DNA of 64,000 nt from an uncultured Dehalococcoidia bacterium (lineage in GTDB: Bacteria; Chloroflexota; Dehalococcoidia; Lucifugimonadales; Lucifugimonadaceae). The notes below the pieces were generated by a model. The model had not been told where the DNA came from and did no database searches. It was given only the letters and a program-made list of their open reading frames with translations. Positions 1 to 8,513 of the stretch are shown in pieces (the stretch's first letter is position 1; each line of letters starts with the position of its first letter). The translations under genes were made by a program, and so were the position numbers. The stretch is from positions 1,512,277 through 1,576,276 of the forward strand of contig OX638325.1 of assembly GCA_951812795.1 (NCBI GenBank), given 5' to 3'.

Positions 1-1275
1 ACCGTCTCGGAAGTCCCAGGAGTATCGAAGGTTGCGCAGGGTGTCAGGATGGTTGAACGATGCGGTGAGTGTCGCCGGTTGACCTTGCTCAACATCTCGC
101 TCCGACGTTGTCACGAATGCGTCTATGCGGGGCAGTTCGGAGACATTGGCCCAGAGTTGGTCTTCGCCTTCTGCCAATCCGCGATCTGAAAAGGCTCGGA
201 TCGTTGCGGTTACTACATGAGGTGAGAATTCGTCCGATGTGTAAGTGTGGCGAACGGGGACGCTAAGGAGTCCGTCTTCTCCTTGGGTTCGGAGGCCGGA
301 TCGCACGGTTTGTGGTTCGGACCCGTCGCCGAAGTCCCAGGTGACCTCGAAGCGGTCGTAACCGCCTGGTGGGAAGAAGCGAGCGGTGTACTTCCGTCCG
401 ACGCCGATACCGACGTGGGCGTCTTCACCAACGTCTACCCGCATGGGAATAGGCGATCGGTTGACGGTGACGGAGAGCCTCGAATAGGCTGCAGATTCGT
501 TGATGAAGGCGAGGCGACCGTCGATAATCTCTAGTTCTGATTGCCAGTTGGTAATTTCTCGCTGCACCTCGAGAAGCTCTTGTACGGTGTCGTAGTTCTC
601 GTTACGTAGCAGTTCGGTAAGCGCGGCGACAGTTTCTTGGACCGTGGATCGCCTAGCACCGAGGTCGATGTATTCCTCGGTGAAATCGGTGGAGTCGGAG
701 CTGACGGATAAAACCTTGGCGACGTTAGCGGTAATTTGTTCGATGACTGCGTCGAGCGTTTCGGAGGGGATTCGGATCGTGATGTAGTAGAAACCTCCCT
801 CGTCGATGGTGTTGATGTTGACGACCCACCCGCCGCGCGCGACGGCGAGGTCGCTGATTGCGTCGATAGTTGCCGCGGGGTCGTTCGATTCGACCCTCAT
901 GTCGGCGTTGCGGACGATGATGCGGTTTGCGGGCTGGAGAGAGATGTCGACGTTTTGAGCGAGTTGCTCCTCGGACATCTCCATTTCCATCGCCCCCGCC
1001 GCCATTTCAGCAGGGCGGGCCTCCACGACTTTCTCGACGGCCACTTCTTTTTCGATGACTACCGTCTCTGCCGCCACTTCTACTACCTTCTCGACGGCGA
1101 CGGTAGCAACGGCGAAATTGTCGCCGGAATCGTCTCGGGCGGAGAGCCCTAGAGTTTCGTGGAGTTCGCCTGGGGCCCCGAGAAACCCATCAGATTCGCT
1201 TGATCCGCCACATCCGAATGCGAATGCGAGGGTAGTTGCTAGGGCGATGAGAATTGTTATTCGTAGAGTGGACAT
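1..1275 (-). CDS. DUF4349 lipoprotein with PKD domains, 3' end off window
   Basis: The minus frame is open from an ATG at 1275 to the left window edge (425 codons, no stop), so the C terminus is missing. The start has an AAAGG Shine-Dalgarno (SD) sequence 7 bases upstream. Residues 1-22 form a lipoprotein signal ending in a lipobox-like AFGC, with Cys22 as the likely lipidated residue. A Val/Glu/Ala-rich linker (about 45-95) leads to a DUF4349-like region (about 115-280: IIVRNADMRV, GGWVVN, ITIRIPSETLD, a coiled-coil-like stretch, then SAYSRLSVTV). Next comes a PKD-type domain with a WDFGDGS motif, and a second WDFRDG at the edge suggests another. DUF4349 proteins are envelope proteins of unknown role; PKD domains are extracellular binding folds. 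Probably an outer-face membrane-anchored protein. Plus-strand frames here are shadows. Confidence 0.85.
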   Translation of the reverse strand, partial: MSTLRITILIALATTLAFAFGCGGSSESDGFLGAPGELHETLGLSARDDSGDNFAVATVAVEKVVEVAAETVVIEKEVAVEKVVEARPAEMAAGAMEMEMSEEQLAQNVDISLQPANRIIVRNADMRVESNDPAATIDAISDLAVARGGWVVNINTIDEGGFYYITIRIPSETLDAVIEQITANVAKVLSVSSDSTDFTEEYIDLGARRSTVQETVAALTELLRNENYDTVQELLEVQREITNWQSELEIIDGRLAFINESAAYSRLSVTVNRSPIPMRVDVGEDAHVGIGVGRKYTARFFPPGGYDRFEVTWDFGDGSEPQTVRSGLRTQGEDGLLSVPVRHTYTSDEFSPHVVTATIRAFSDRGLAEGEDQLWANVSELPRIDAFVTTSERDVEQGQPATLTASFNHPDTLRNLRYSWDFRDG

Positions 1276-1410
1276 GATTTTGCCTTTGGCTTGTTGCTCA
1301 CCATTATCTAGACGTTGGTTGGCCGAGATAAGTTCCATGATGCGGATTTATCCTTCATATAAGTTGCGGCGCAGGCACCGCTCACGATAAGGCTTCGGAA
1401 GGTGAAACTG

Positions 1411-2217
1411 ATGGCTGAAGGTAACGGCAAGAAAAAGGTTCTCATCACTGGCGGCGCCGGGTTGATCGGCGGCGTCCTCATAGACCGTCTCGACGATCGC
1501 TACGAACTCTCGTCATTGGATCTGAGGGAAGCAGACGGCGTGCCGTCCCATGTGGCGTCGTTGGACGACCTCGACGCCATGCAACCCGCGTTCGCCGGAG
1601 TTGATGCCGTCGTCCATCTGGCGGCCGACCGAGCAGCCTACGCCGAGTGGGATTCGGTGCTGTCGAACAATCTTGTCGGGACCTACAACGTCTTCGAGGC
1701 CAGCCGGCGCGAAGGCGTCAAGCGAGTGATCTTCGCATCGTCCAACCACGCGACCGGAGGCAACTACCTCGATGAACCTTGGAGCCTCGTCGGTTCAGGA
1801 CAGTTCGACAAACTGGAAGCTGGCGCTTATCCCTTGGTCGGTGAGGACACCATGATCCGGCCAGACGGCTTCTACGGCGTCTCAAAAGCGTTCGGCGAAG
1901 CCATCGGCAGCTACTATAACGACTACCACGGCGTCTCCTCCATCCACCTCCGCATCGGCTGGGTAATCTCCACCGACGACCCAACCTTCTCACCTTTCGC
2001 CCTCTCCCTATGGCTCAGCCACCGCGACGCGGCGCAGATAGTTCAGCGTTCCATCGACGCATCCGAAACCCTCCGCTACGGCATCTACTACGCCACCTCC
2101 GACAACAAGTGGAAAATCTTCGACATCACACGCGCCAAAACCGAACTAGGCTACACCCCCGAAGACGCCTCCGGCGACCACTACATCGAAGCACCACCAC
2201 CAGTTAGGGACAGGTAG
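1411..2217 (+). CDS. NAD-dependent epimerase/dehydratase, uronate dehydrogenase-like
   Basis: Extended short-chain dehydrogenase/reductase with an N-terminal NAD-binding GGAGLIG motif, an ASSNHATG segment carrying the active-site Ser and a YGVSK catalytic Tyr/Lys pair. The SSNH signature and the roughly 268-residue length fit the uronate dehydrogenase branch, which oxidises galacturonate or glucuronate to the aldarolactone with NAD; another sugar epimerase is possible. I chose the ATG at 1411 because GGAAGG lies 8 bases upstream; a GTG at 1402 would add three residues. It precedes a sulfatase, a mannonate-dehydratase-like gene and a sugar-acid dehydratase-like enolase, which supports a role with sugar acids. 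Confidence 0.8.
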   Translation: MAEGNGKKKVLITGGAGLIGGVLIDRLDDRYELSSLDLREADGVPSHVASLDDLDAMQPAFAGVDAVVHLAADRAAYAEWDSVLSNNLVGTYNVFEASRREGVKRVIFASSNHATGGNYLDEPWSLVGSGQFDKLEAGAYPLVGEDTMIRPDGFYGVSKAFGEAIGSYYNDYHGVSSIHLRIGWVISTDDPTFSPFALSLWLSHRDAAQIVQRSIDASETLRYGIYYATSDNKWKIFDITRAKTELGYTPEDASGDHYIEAPPPVRDR

Positions 2218-2260
2218 TTCGCCTGGCGTTTAGATCGGATAACGCGATCTGGTTGGCGAT

Positions 2261-2614
2261 CTAATCGATGCTCTCTAACCGTTCGATCAATAGACGTACA
2301 TCTATCGCGTACCCGCGAATGTCGGCTTCATTCATCCAGTTCTCGTAGAAATTGGTGTGCAACGCGTCGGCGTGTAAAAACCATCCGCGAATTCTTCGAT
2401 CGTTAGTCGCTTCCGTCAACCGATTCACGACACCATAAGCGTGGGCATGCGTCTTATGTTCCCAGCCGTTGCGTTGGGCTACGGATTTCATCGCTTGCGC
2501 CGCGGCTCCCCAGAGTTTCTCGGATGCTTGGCGTAGGTCTCCAGCTTCCAGTTCCAACAAGGTTTGATCGTAAAGCTGGTGAGCGGCGGTTCGGTATTCT
2601 TCGGCGGTTGTCAT
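2261..2614 (-). CDS. PaREP1/HEPN-like small protein
   Basis: A 117-residue, mostly helical protein with an ASEKLWGAAAQAMKSVA segment (about 31-47) typical of PaREP1-family proteins, which belong to the HEPN-like helical group. It also has the HKTHAHAYGVVN and FLHADALHTNFYEN segments seen in this family. HEPN proteins often pair with nucleotidyltransferases in toxin-antitoxin modules, but no such partner is adjacent, so function is not assigned. It lies convergent with the epimerase gene and downstream of the ion channel gene. Confidence 0.6.
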   Translation of the reverse strand: MTTAEEYRTAAHQLYDQTLLELEAGDLRQASEKLWGAAAQAMKSVAQRNGWEHKTHAHAYGVVNRLTEATNDRRIRGWFLHADALHTNFYENWMNEADIRGYAIDVRLLIERLESID

Positions 2615-2713
2615 GGCGAACGGTATTTACTCCAAAAGAACTGAAATCCTCAATTGACCGACATTTTACCGCCAAGATCGATAATTCCATCGAGTTGGCA
2701 CCCAATCCGAGCC

Positions 2714-3544
2714 TCACCTCGTATCGCTCTTGTCTGGCACTAAACCTGAGACCTGTGTCTCCAAACGCCGCAGGCTGTCTTGGGTGGCACGTAATTCCTT
2801 CAACAATTCTTCACGAGAGACCGGAGGCTGCAGCTCGCGGAGTCTCTCCTCCTTGGCCCGATCTAGGTTGTTAATTACGACGGCGATGAAGAGGTTAACG
2901 ACTACGAAGGTGCCGACGATTACAAAGCTGACGAAATATATCCAAGCGTATGGATGCGTCTCCATCGCCGCGGCGTTGACTTCGACCCAGCCTTCGAGGG
3001 TGATGATCTCGAATAGAGTGAGGACGGCTAGCCCAATGTTGCCCCATTTTTCGGGGTGGCTTTCCTGGAATAGCTGGATGCCGACGATGGCGTAGATGTA
3101 CACAATGATGCTCATCAACATCATGACGTGGCCGACACTAGGGATTGACCTGACGAGTGCGGCGACGATCAGTCGGAGGTCCTCGATGGTCGAGATCAGG
3201 CGGAGGACGCGGAGGAGACGGCCGAGGCGTGCGATCAGGGCGAACGTGCCAGTTGCCGGGACCAACGAGAAGACGATGACGGTAAAGTCGAAGATGTTCC
3301 AACCGTCTTTGAAGTAGTCGAGTGAACGGGGCCAAAGGGCGATCATCTTCAACATGGCTTCGATGATGAAAATCGCGAGGATGATGCGGTTCCCGAGCGT
3401 GAGAAGGCCGTCATACTCTTCGGCGATTGCCGGTTCGGTCCTGAGGCCGAGGATCGCCGCGCTCAAGAGTATGAGGCCGATGATGAAGTACTCAAAGTAC
3501 GAGTTTGCCACTACTCTTTGGGCGTTCTTCGTCAACGAGTCCAT
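2714..3544 (-). CDS. voltage-gated cation channel, BacNav-like single domain
   Basis: A 276-residue one-domain six-helix channel. Helices S1-S3 cover about 18-98. S4 carries Arg at 106, 109, 112 and 115 with the three-residue spacing of a voltage sensor. S5 is about 138-160, and the pore loop has the selectivity-filter signature TLEGW at 182-186, followed by S6 at about 200-226 with the VVNLFIAVVINNL gate segment. The C-terminal 45 residues are charged and look like the coiled coil that tetramerises bacterial channels. NaChBac and NavAb have TLESW; here Gly replaces Ser, as in the EGW of some calcium-channel repeats, so ion preference cannot be read from sequence alone. Start ATG at 3544. Confidence 0.88.
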   Translation of the reverse strand: MDSLTKNAQRVVANSYFEYFIIGLILLSAAILGLRTEPAIAEEYDGLLTLGNRIILAIFIIEAMLKMIALWPRSLDYFKDGWNIFDFTVIVFSLVPATGTFALIARLGRLLRVLRLISTIEDLRLIVAALVRSIPSVGHVMMLMSIIVYIYAIVGIQLFQESHPEKWGNIGLAVLTLFEIITLEGWVEVNAAAMETHPYAWIYFVSFVIVGTFVVVNLFIAVVINNLDRAKEERLRELQPPVSREELLKELRATQDSLRRLETQVSGLVPDKSDTR

Positions 3545-3580
3545 CAGTTAGATGCTCCTCCTTCAAGTTCTTTACACAAC

Positions 3581-3624
3581 CCTCCCCCTTGATGCCCTAG
3601 AGGGAATTCAAAGGGGATTAGACG
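3581..3624 (+). repeat. dispersed repeat, 'GGGCATCAA' family copy 1
   Basis: An intergenic element reading CCTCCCCCTTGATGCCCTAG, then AGGGAATTCAAAGGGG and TTAGACG. It matches 43241-43284 over almost its whole length and 26271-26293 in part. The arms CCCTC and GAGGG make it partly self-complementary. It sits between the channel and sulfatase genes. Confidence 0.6.
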
Positions 3625-3646
3625 TGGCGATTCCGTTGCTTTTGAC

Positions 3647-5338
3647 CTAGCTTTTGGCGTCCGCAGCGGACCTTACAAAACCTCGTGGGATTACGTGGCC
3701 GTGACCGCGCATTGTGAAGATTCCGTCGCCTCCCATGCCGGGGAAATACCAACTGCCCTTGGGACCCGGAGGCCACGCACCGGCACCAGCGCGTTCGGCC
3801 CATTCGGCGTACTGTGCGGCCAGTTCAGAAACGCGGTCAGCATCGCCACTGGCCAAGTCGTCGAGCTCGGTCCGGTCCTGCTCCAAGTTATAGAGTTCCC
3901 ACGGTTTGCCGTGTTCACGGACTAGTTTCCAATCGCCCACACGTACAGCTTGATTGCCTTCGTGCTCCCACGCCAAAGGTCGTTGCTTGGACCAGTTTTC
4001 GTTGCCTTCCAAGACAGGGCGGAAGCTCTCGCCTTCGTGCGGGGTGATTTCATAACCGCGGAACTCGGTTGGGTATGAACCTTCGCCGAGGTCGATACAT
4101 AGTGCGTTGAGGTCCATGAGCTGGACCGGGGTGTGCGAAATCTTGCCCGGTCGCCCGTGCGCGGCGATGCCGGCGGGCCAGTTGATGACGAGCGGGGTTG
4201 CGATGCCACCTTCGTGCGTCCATCGTTTGAAGCGCCGGAACGGTGTGTTGCTGACGTTCGCCCACTGGGTGTCGTAGCTCATGTATGTGTCGTCGCCGCC
4301 GGGTATGATGTCCGAGGTGTTGCCGACGCGGACTTCCCGACCATCGCGGGTGAGGGGCAACACGCGGGATTCGTCGGCGCCGGAGTTGTCACGGTCTTCG
4401 CACAAGAACTCGGCACATCCGCCGTTGTCGGAAAGGAAGATGACGACGGTATCGCGCTCGACGCCGTTTGATTTCAGGGCGTCGCAGATCTGGCCGATAC
4501 CCTGGTCCATGCGCTCGACCTGTGCGGAGTAGACGGCCATGCGCATGTCCTCCCACTCTTTGTCAGTGGCGTCCTTCCATGCCTCCACGGTCTCATCACG
4601 CGGCGATATCTCCCACTTCTCATCCAGCATCCCCATCGCCTTCAAGCGTTCGTGCCGAGCTGTGCGGGTTTCATCCCAACCGTCGGAGTATTTACCGCGG
4701 TAGTTCTCGATGTTCTCTTCGAGCGCCTGCAACGGCCAATGAGGCGAGGTATAGGCAACGTGCAAGAAAAACGGACGTTCATCGTTTTGGACATCGTCGA
4801 CCATCCTTACCGCGTGATCGGTGATCATGTCGGTCAGGTAGTCGGTGCCCGACGCCTCGACCGCGGTCCGGTCGATGAAGAAACGCGTGTGATTAAAGTA
4901 GCCGTTGCCCCCCTCGAAATAAAACATCTGCTCGAAGCCGCGCTGCAACTGAGGGTGCCCTTCCGCCTCGCGTTCGGGATCTGCGCCGCAGTGCCACTTG
5001 CCAGAGATGCCGGTGCGGTAGCCGGCATCACGAAGCACTTCGGCGACAGTGACGCATCGGTTGTTGAGATATCCCTGGTAGGACGGCTCGCCCTCGATAT
5101 TGTTGCCCATGTGGCCGACGCCCGTTTGATGGGGGTTCAGACCGGTGAGAAGTGACGCCCGCGACGGACAGCAACGCGCGGTGTTATACATCTGCGAGAA
5201 TCGCATTCCCTCTCCCGCCAACCGATCGAGATTCGGCGTCGAAATCTCGCCGCCGTAACATCCGATATCGGAGTATCCCATATCGTCGGCGAGGATCAGG
5301 ATGATGTTGGGGCGGCGCGGCGCGTTTTCCGTGGGCAT
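3647..5338 (-). CDS. type I arylsulfatase (formylglycine-dependent)
   Basis: A 563-residue sulfatase. The N-terminal metal site is ILADDMG (about 16-21), followed by the formylglycine motif C56-C-P-S-R with the downstream LLTG. Further family elements are GKWHCG, the HPF/SPHWPL region, the SDNGG metal-binding loop and a C-terminal WKLVREHGKPWELYNL segment. Sulfatases hydrolyse sulfate esters of polysaccharides or small molecules. Maturation needs a formylglycine-generating enzyme, which is not in this window. No signal peptide is visible, so it is likely cytoplasmic or exported by an unseen route. AGGAAAG precedes the ATG at 5338. It is divergent from the mannonate-dehydratase-like gene, consistent with a sulfated sugar-acid pathway. 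Confidence 0.93.
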   Translation of the reverse strand: MPTENAPRRPNIILILADDMGYSDIGCYGGEISTPNLDRLAGEGMRFSQMYNTARCCPSRASLLTGLNPHQTGVGHMGNNIEGEPSYQGYLNNRCVTVAEVLRDAGYRTGISGKWHCGADPEREAEGHPQLQRGFEQMFYFEGGNGYFNHTRFFIDRTAVEASGTDYLTDMITDHAVRMVDDVQNDERPFFLHVAYTSPHWPLQALEENIENYRGKYSDGWDETRTARHERLKAMGMLDEKWEISPRDETVEAWKDATDKEWEDMRMAVYSAQVERMDQGIGQICDALKSNGVERDTVVIFLSDNGGCAEFLCEDRDNSGADESRVLPLTRDGREVRVGNTSDIIPGGDDTYMSYDTQWANVSNTPFRRFKRWTHEGGIATPLVINWPAGIAAHGRPGKISHTPVQLMDLNALCIDLGEGSYPTEFRGYEITPHEGESFRPVLEGNENWSKQRPLAWEHEGNQAVRVGDWKLVREHGKPWELYNLEQDRTELDDLASGDADRVSELAAQYAEWAERAGAGAWPPGPKGSWYFPGMGGDGIFTMRGHGHVIPRGFVRSAADAKS

Positions 5339-5483
5339 GGACTTTCCTGTGTGTGTTGAATTTCTAGTCAGACGTGTACAGCATCAATCAGAATAAACGG
5401 ATTCCGCCAAACACGGAAATGACGTTACCGCGTTCGCCCGTGTGGTATCAATATTTGCAACGAACCAACGGGAGGCAGTCACG

Positions 5484-6488
5484 ATGATGAGAATCGGTAC
5501 CCGCATTAGTCCAGATTGGCTGGATCGCCCAGAGGACTTGCGGTTTTTGACGCAAATCGGCGTAGATGCCGTTGATATAACCATGGACATGGTGCCGGGA
5601 TACGTCGAGTCAGGCGGCGCGGTGACTCGGGAAGGCATGGCAATGGTAGTCGACAAGCTAGGCGAAGCCGGCCTGGTCATCGAACGCGCGAACTGCCTGC
5701 GGCAATACTTCGACGAAGCATATATTGGCGGCCCCAACGCTGAGCAAGAAACTCGCAACGGCTGCATCAACGCCGAGATTTGTGGCGAGTTCAACATCCC
5801 CGTATTGGGCGTGCAGCCTTACGGGCCTGCTGGCAGCAACCCCAATTTGCCTCAATTGAACCGTTGGGTAGAAGGCCGGGGTGGTTACCAGCACCTAAAG
5901 TTTGAGTTGGCGGACGCAATTTCGCAAGCAACGCGCGCCGACGCACCCGACCGCGAAGAACTATGGCAACGGCACATAACTCACTACACCGCGATATGCG
6001 AGGTAGCTGAAGGCGCCGGTGTTAAGGTTGCTACCCACGGCGCCGATCCTCCAGTCCCTTCGCTCCATGGCTATCCACAACTGATCCACAGCTTTGAGTC
6101 GTACGACCGCCTCTTCAGTGAAGTCCCGTCGCCCGCTAACGGCGTCACATTCTGCGTCGGCACCCGATACGAGTCTGGCCAAAACATCTTCGAAGGCATC
6201 CGACATTTCGGCGAGCAGAACCGCCTCTTCCACGTTCACTTCCGCAACGTGCGGGGAACGATCCCGGAGAATCAAGGCTACGAAGAGGTGATACCCGATT
6301 CCGGCGACCTGAACATGTACGAAGTCGCCAAGGCCCTACACGACGTGGGCTACGAAGGCTGCATCGACTACGACCACATCATGCGCTTGACGACTGATGG
6401 ACCCGCAGGCCGCGAATACATCGCGTATTGCGTGGGGCATATGCGCGGGATAATTCAGTCGTTGGAAGCGACGGCTAAGTTGGTGTGA
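5484..6488 (+). CDS. mannonate dehydratase-like TIM-barrel protein (UxuA family)
   Basis: A 334-residue protein related to UxuA mannonate dehydratase and the xylose-isomerase-like barrels. Landmarks are ATHGADPPVPSLHGYPQL (like the HPDDPP segment of UxuA), VTFCVGT, LFHVHFRNVRG and a C-terminal YDHIMRL. UxuA converts D-mannonate to 2-keto-3-deoxygluconate in uronate breakdown. It is somewhat shorter than classical UxuA, so the exact sugar-acid substrate is uncertain. A strong SD, GGGAGG, 8 bases before the ATG at 5484 fixes the start; an upstream in-frame start at 5442 lacks this. Neighbours are a sulfatase and a rhamnonate-dehydratase-like enolase. Confidence 0.8.
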   Translation: MMRIGTRISPDWLDRPEDLRFLTQIGVDAVDITMDMVPGYVESGGAVTREGMAMVVDKLGEAGLVIERANCLRQYFDEAYIGGPNAEQETRNGCINAEICGEFNIPVLGVQPYGPAGSNPNLPQLNRWVEGRGGYQHLKFELADAISQATRADAPDREELWQRHITHYTAICEVAEGAGVKVATHGADPPVPSLHGYPQLIHSFESYDRLFSEVPSPANGVTFCVGTRYESGQNIFEGIRHFGEQNRLFHVHFRNVRGTIPENQGYEEVIPDSGDLNMYEVAKALHDVGYEGCIDYDHIMRLTTDGPAGREYIAYCVGHMRGIIQSLEATAKLV

Positions 6489-6493
6489 TGGTG

Positions 6494-6520
6494 TGGATTC
6501 CGGCCTACGCCGGAATGACG
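6494..6520 (+). repeat. dRS3-like palindromic repeat copy a
   Basis: Reads TGGATTCCGGC, a short loop, then GCCGGAATGACG. The arms ATTCCGGC and GCCGGAAT are perfectly complementary. Related copies lie at 7740, 26157, 43151 and 52685. The tail ATGACG points toward the enolase gene that follows. Confidence 0.75.
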
Positions 6521-6524
6521 TATC

Positions 6525-7703
6525 TCAGTCGAAAAACGGCGGGAACCACTCGCGCCTCAAATTGAGTCCAAACCCCGGCGCATCACTGGGTTTCAACTTG
6601 CCATCGAAAGGTGCTACCGTCCCCGGCAACCGATCCTTCTCGTGAAGCGGAACGCCCGGTTCGGTCATCACCGGCCCGCTGCACTCGATCATGGGCACTG
6701 CTGTGAGTCCATAGCAGGCGTGTTGACCGTACGCCGTGCCTCCGCTGCCGTGCGGTATGACCGATAGCCCAGCCGATTCGGCGACGTGGCAGATCTTGAT
6801 TAACGGCGTTAGGCCGCCGCACCAGATGATGTCGGGCTGGAGGATGTCGACGAGTCCCTCTTTTGCCGCGTGGAAGAATGGATAGATGCCATACCAGTGT
6901 TCGCCAGTGGCCATCGTCTGCCATGGCACACGTTCACGGAACCGCTCATATTCGTCCAAAGTGTCGGGCAAGAACGCATCCTCAAGCCATTTGAGGTTGT
7001 ATGGTCGTAACCGTTCAGCAGTGCGGACCGCCGTCTCGACGTCTAGCCCCATCCAGAAATCGAGCATCAACTCGGCGTCCGGACCGACCAGCTCTCGCGC
7101 CTCGGCGATCTCCTCTTCCAGTCGGTTGATGCCTTCAATGCCATCCGGCGGACCGTACGGACTGAAACGTTTGAAGTTCTTAAAGCCCAGCTCCTTCTGC
7201 CACCATGTGTCGTTGCCCGTCGAGTAGAGCGGTTTGAGAATCTCAGTGCTCCCACCCAATAGGCTGTAGACGGGCTGCTCAAGCGCCTTGCCCTTCGCAT
7301 CCCAGAGCGCGAGGTCAACGGCGGCGATCGCATATGCCACCAACGCGTTGGTGCCGAAACCGGAAGTGACCCGGATCATCAGATCGTAGAGCGTCTCCGT
7401 CGACATCACATCCCGTCCCTCAATCGCCGGCGCGAGATAGTCCTCGATGATCGACGCGGTCGTCCGACCGTGGTCGGTGAAACCGAAACCCCAAGTTCCG
7501 TCTTCAAGCGTCACAACGCAACCGACATCGCGGTCACCTCCCGGCACCCGGCGGGCGAATTCGAAATCGGGGTCCTTCGTGTATCGACGCAACGGTGTCG
7601 CCTGCGCGTTCATACTGCTGCGCGATGGACCCACGCGGGGTACCGTCATCGGTTTGAGCCTCGGGTAACCAACCTTGGTGGCTTCTACGGAGACTATTTT
7701 CAT
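6525..7703 (-). CDS. enolase-superfamily protein, L-rhamnonate dehydratase-like
   Basis: A 392-residue member of the mandelate racemase/muconate lactonising group (COG4948). Metal ligands are visible as D215 (MLDFW), E241 (WLEDA) and E268 (ATGEH). Catalytic candidates are K178 in FKRF and H318 in IPHGS. The N-terminal PGGDRDVGCVVTLEDGT cap and the C-terminal DAPGFGLNL match sugar-acid dehydratases, closest in style to L-rhamnonate dehydratase. Start at 7703: GAGGTG lies 5 bases upstream, whereas an in-frame start at 7745 has no such support. Bracketed by inverted copies of a palindromic repeat (6494 and 7740). Sequence alone does not fix the substrate. Confidence 0.85.
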   Translation of the reverse strand: MKIVSVEATKVGYPRLKPMTVPRVGPSRSSMNAQATPLRRYTKDPDFEFARRVPGGDRDVGCVVTLEDGTWGFGFTDHGRTTASIIEDYLAPAIEGRDVMSTETLYDLMIRVTSGFGTNALVAYAIAAVDLALWDAKGKALEQPVYSLLGGSTEILKPLYSTGNDTWWQKELGFKNFKRFSPYGPPDGIEGINRLEEEIAEARELVGPDAELMLDFWMGLDVETAVRTAERLRPYNLKWLEDAFLPDTLDEYERFRERVPWQTMATGEHWYGIYPFFHAAKEGLVDILQPDIIWCGGLTPLIKICHVAESAGLSVIPHGSGGTAYGQHACYGLTAVPMIECSGPVMTEPGVPLHEKDRLPGTVAPFDGKLKPSDAPGFGLNLRREWFPPFFD

Positions 7704-7739
7704 GTTTTCACCTCGTCGCCCATATCCTACCAAGCGATC

Positions 7740-7766
7740 CGTCATTCCAGCGCAGTCAGGAATCCA
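7740..7766 (-). repeat. dRS3-like palindromic repeat copy b
   Basis: On the minus strand it reads TGGATTCCTGACTGCGCTGG then AATGACG. It has the same outer framework (TGGATTCC to GGAATGACG) as 6494-6520 but in the opposite orientation, on the other side of the enolase gene. The inner arms are less complementary than in copy a. Confidence 0.6.
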
Positions 7767-7778
7767 GCGCGTTGGCGA

Positions 7779-8438
7779 CTAAACCGTACTCGAAGGACAA
7801 TCCGTCGACAAAGGACACTCTCCACAAAGCGGCCTTCGGGCCTTGCATATCTGCCGTCCGTGCGTGATCAACTGCATGTGCAACTGAAACCTTAGTTTCG
7901 GCGGAACCTTGCCTTCCATGATCTCGTGCGCGGCGTCTGCCGTCGTTTTTTCACCGATCAATCCAAGACGTCTAGAAACGCGATGGATATGCGTATCGAC
8001 AGGAAACGCCGGCATACCAAGAGCGAACGACATGACGACTGCCGCGGTTTTGGGACCGACGCCGGGCAGCAACATCAGCCATTGTCGGGCATCGTCTAAC
8101 TCGTAATCTCGGAGGAAGTCGATCTCCAGCGCTCCATGGCGTTCCAGTATCGCCGCGAGGATGTCCTTGATCCGCTTCGATTTCTGGTTCGACATGCCGC
8201 CATGGAAAATGGCTTTGGCAACGTCGTCTTGGTCCGCCACCATGACTTCTTCCCACGAAGGTATTGCAATGCGCAGTTGATCAAACGCGCGCCCCGCGTT
8301 CAGGTCAGAGGTATGCTGCGTCAAGACGGTGAATATCAACTCATCAAGAGCGTTGTATCGGGGTTCCTGCACGAATCGACCATAATTCGCGCTCAGTCCG
8401 TCAACGATTCGTTCCGGTGATAATCGGCTTTTCGTCAC
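7779..8438 (-). CDS. nth: endonuclease III, base-excision DNA glycosylase/AP lyase
   Basis: A 219-residue HhH-GPD glycosylase that removes oxidised pyrimidines. The helix-hairpin-helix is LPGVGPKTAAV and contains the catalytic Lys; the catalytic Asp is in PVDTHIHR. The C terminus binds a 4Fe-4S cluster through C-x6-C-x2-C-x5-C (CKARRPLCGECPLSTDC). Length is usual for Nth. The start is GTG at 8438 with no clear SD. It is the last gene of the minus-strand series rsmI-metG-polyprenyl synthase-nth. Confidence 0.95.
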   Translation of the reverse strand: MTKSRLSPERIVDGLSANYGRFVQEPRYNALDELIFTVLTQHTSDLNAGRAFDQLRIAIPSWEEVMVADQDDVAKAIFHGGMSNQKSKRIKDILAAILERHGALEIDFLRDYELDDARQWLMLLPGVGPKTAAVVMSFALGMPAFPVDTHIHRVSRRLGLIGEKTTADAAHEIMEGKVPPKLRFQLHMQLITHGRQICKARRPLCGECPLSTDCPSSTV

Positions 8439-8513
8439 TGATGAAGCTTGACCGGGTTGATATTCAGGACGAAATCGGCATCGTACTCGAAGCCGGATCC
8501 ATCGTTCTAGGCT

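Noticed and set aside
736-1152. Plus-strand open frame of 138 codons and other plus frames between 69 and 1390.
   Set aside because: The minus strand encodes a continuous DUF4349/PKD lipoprotein here with signal peptide and motifs; the plus frames have no motifs.
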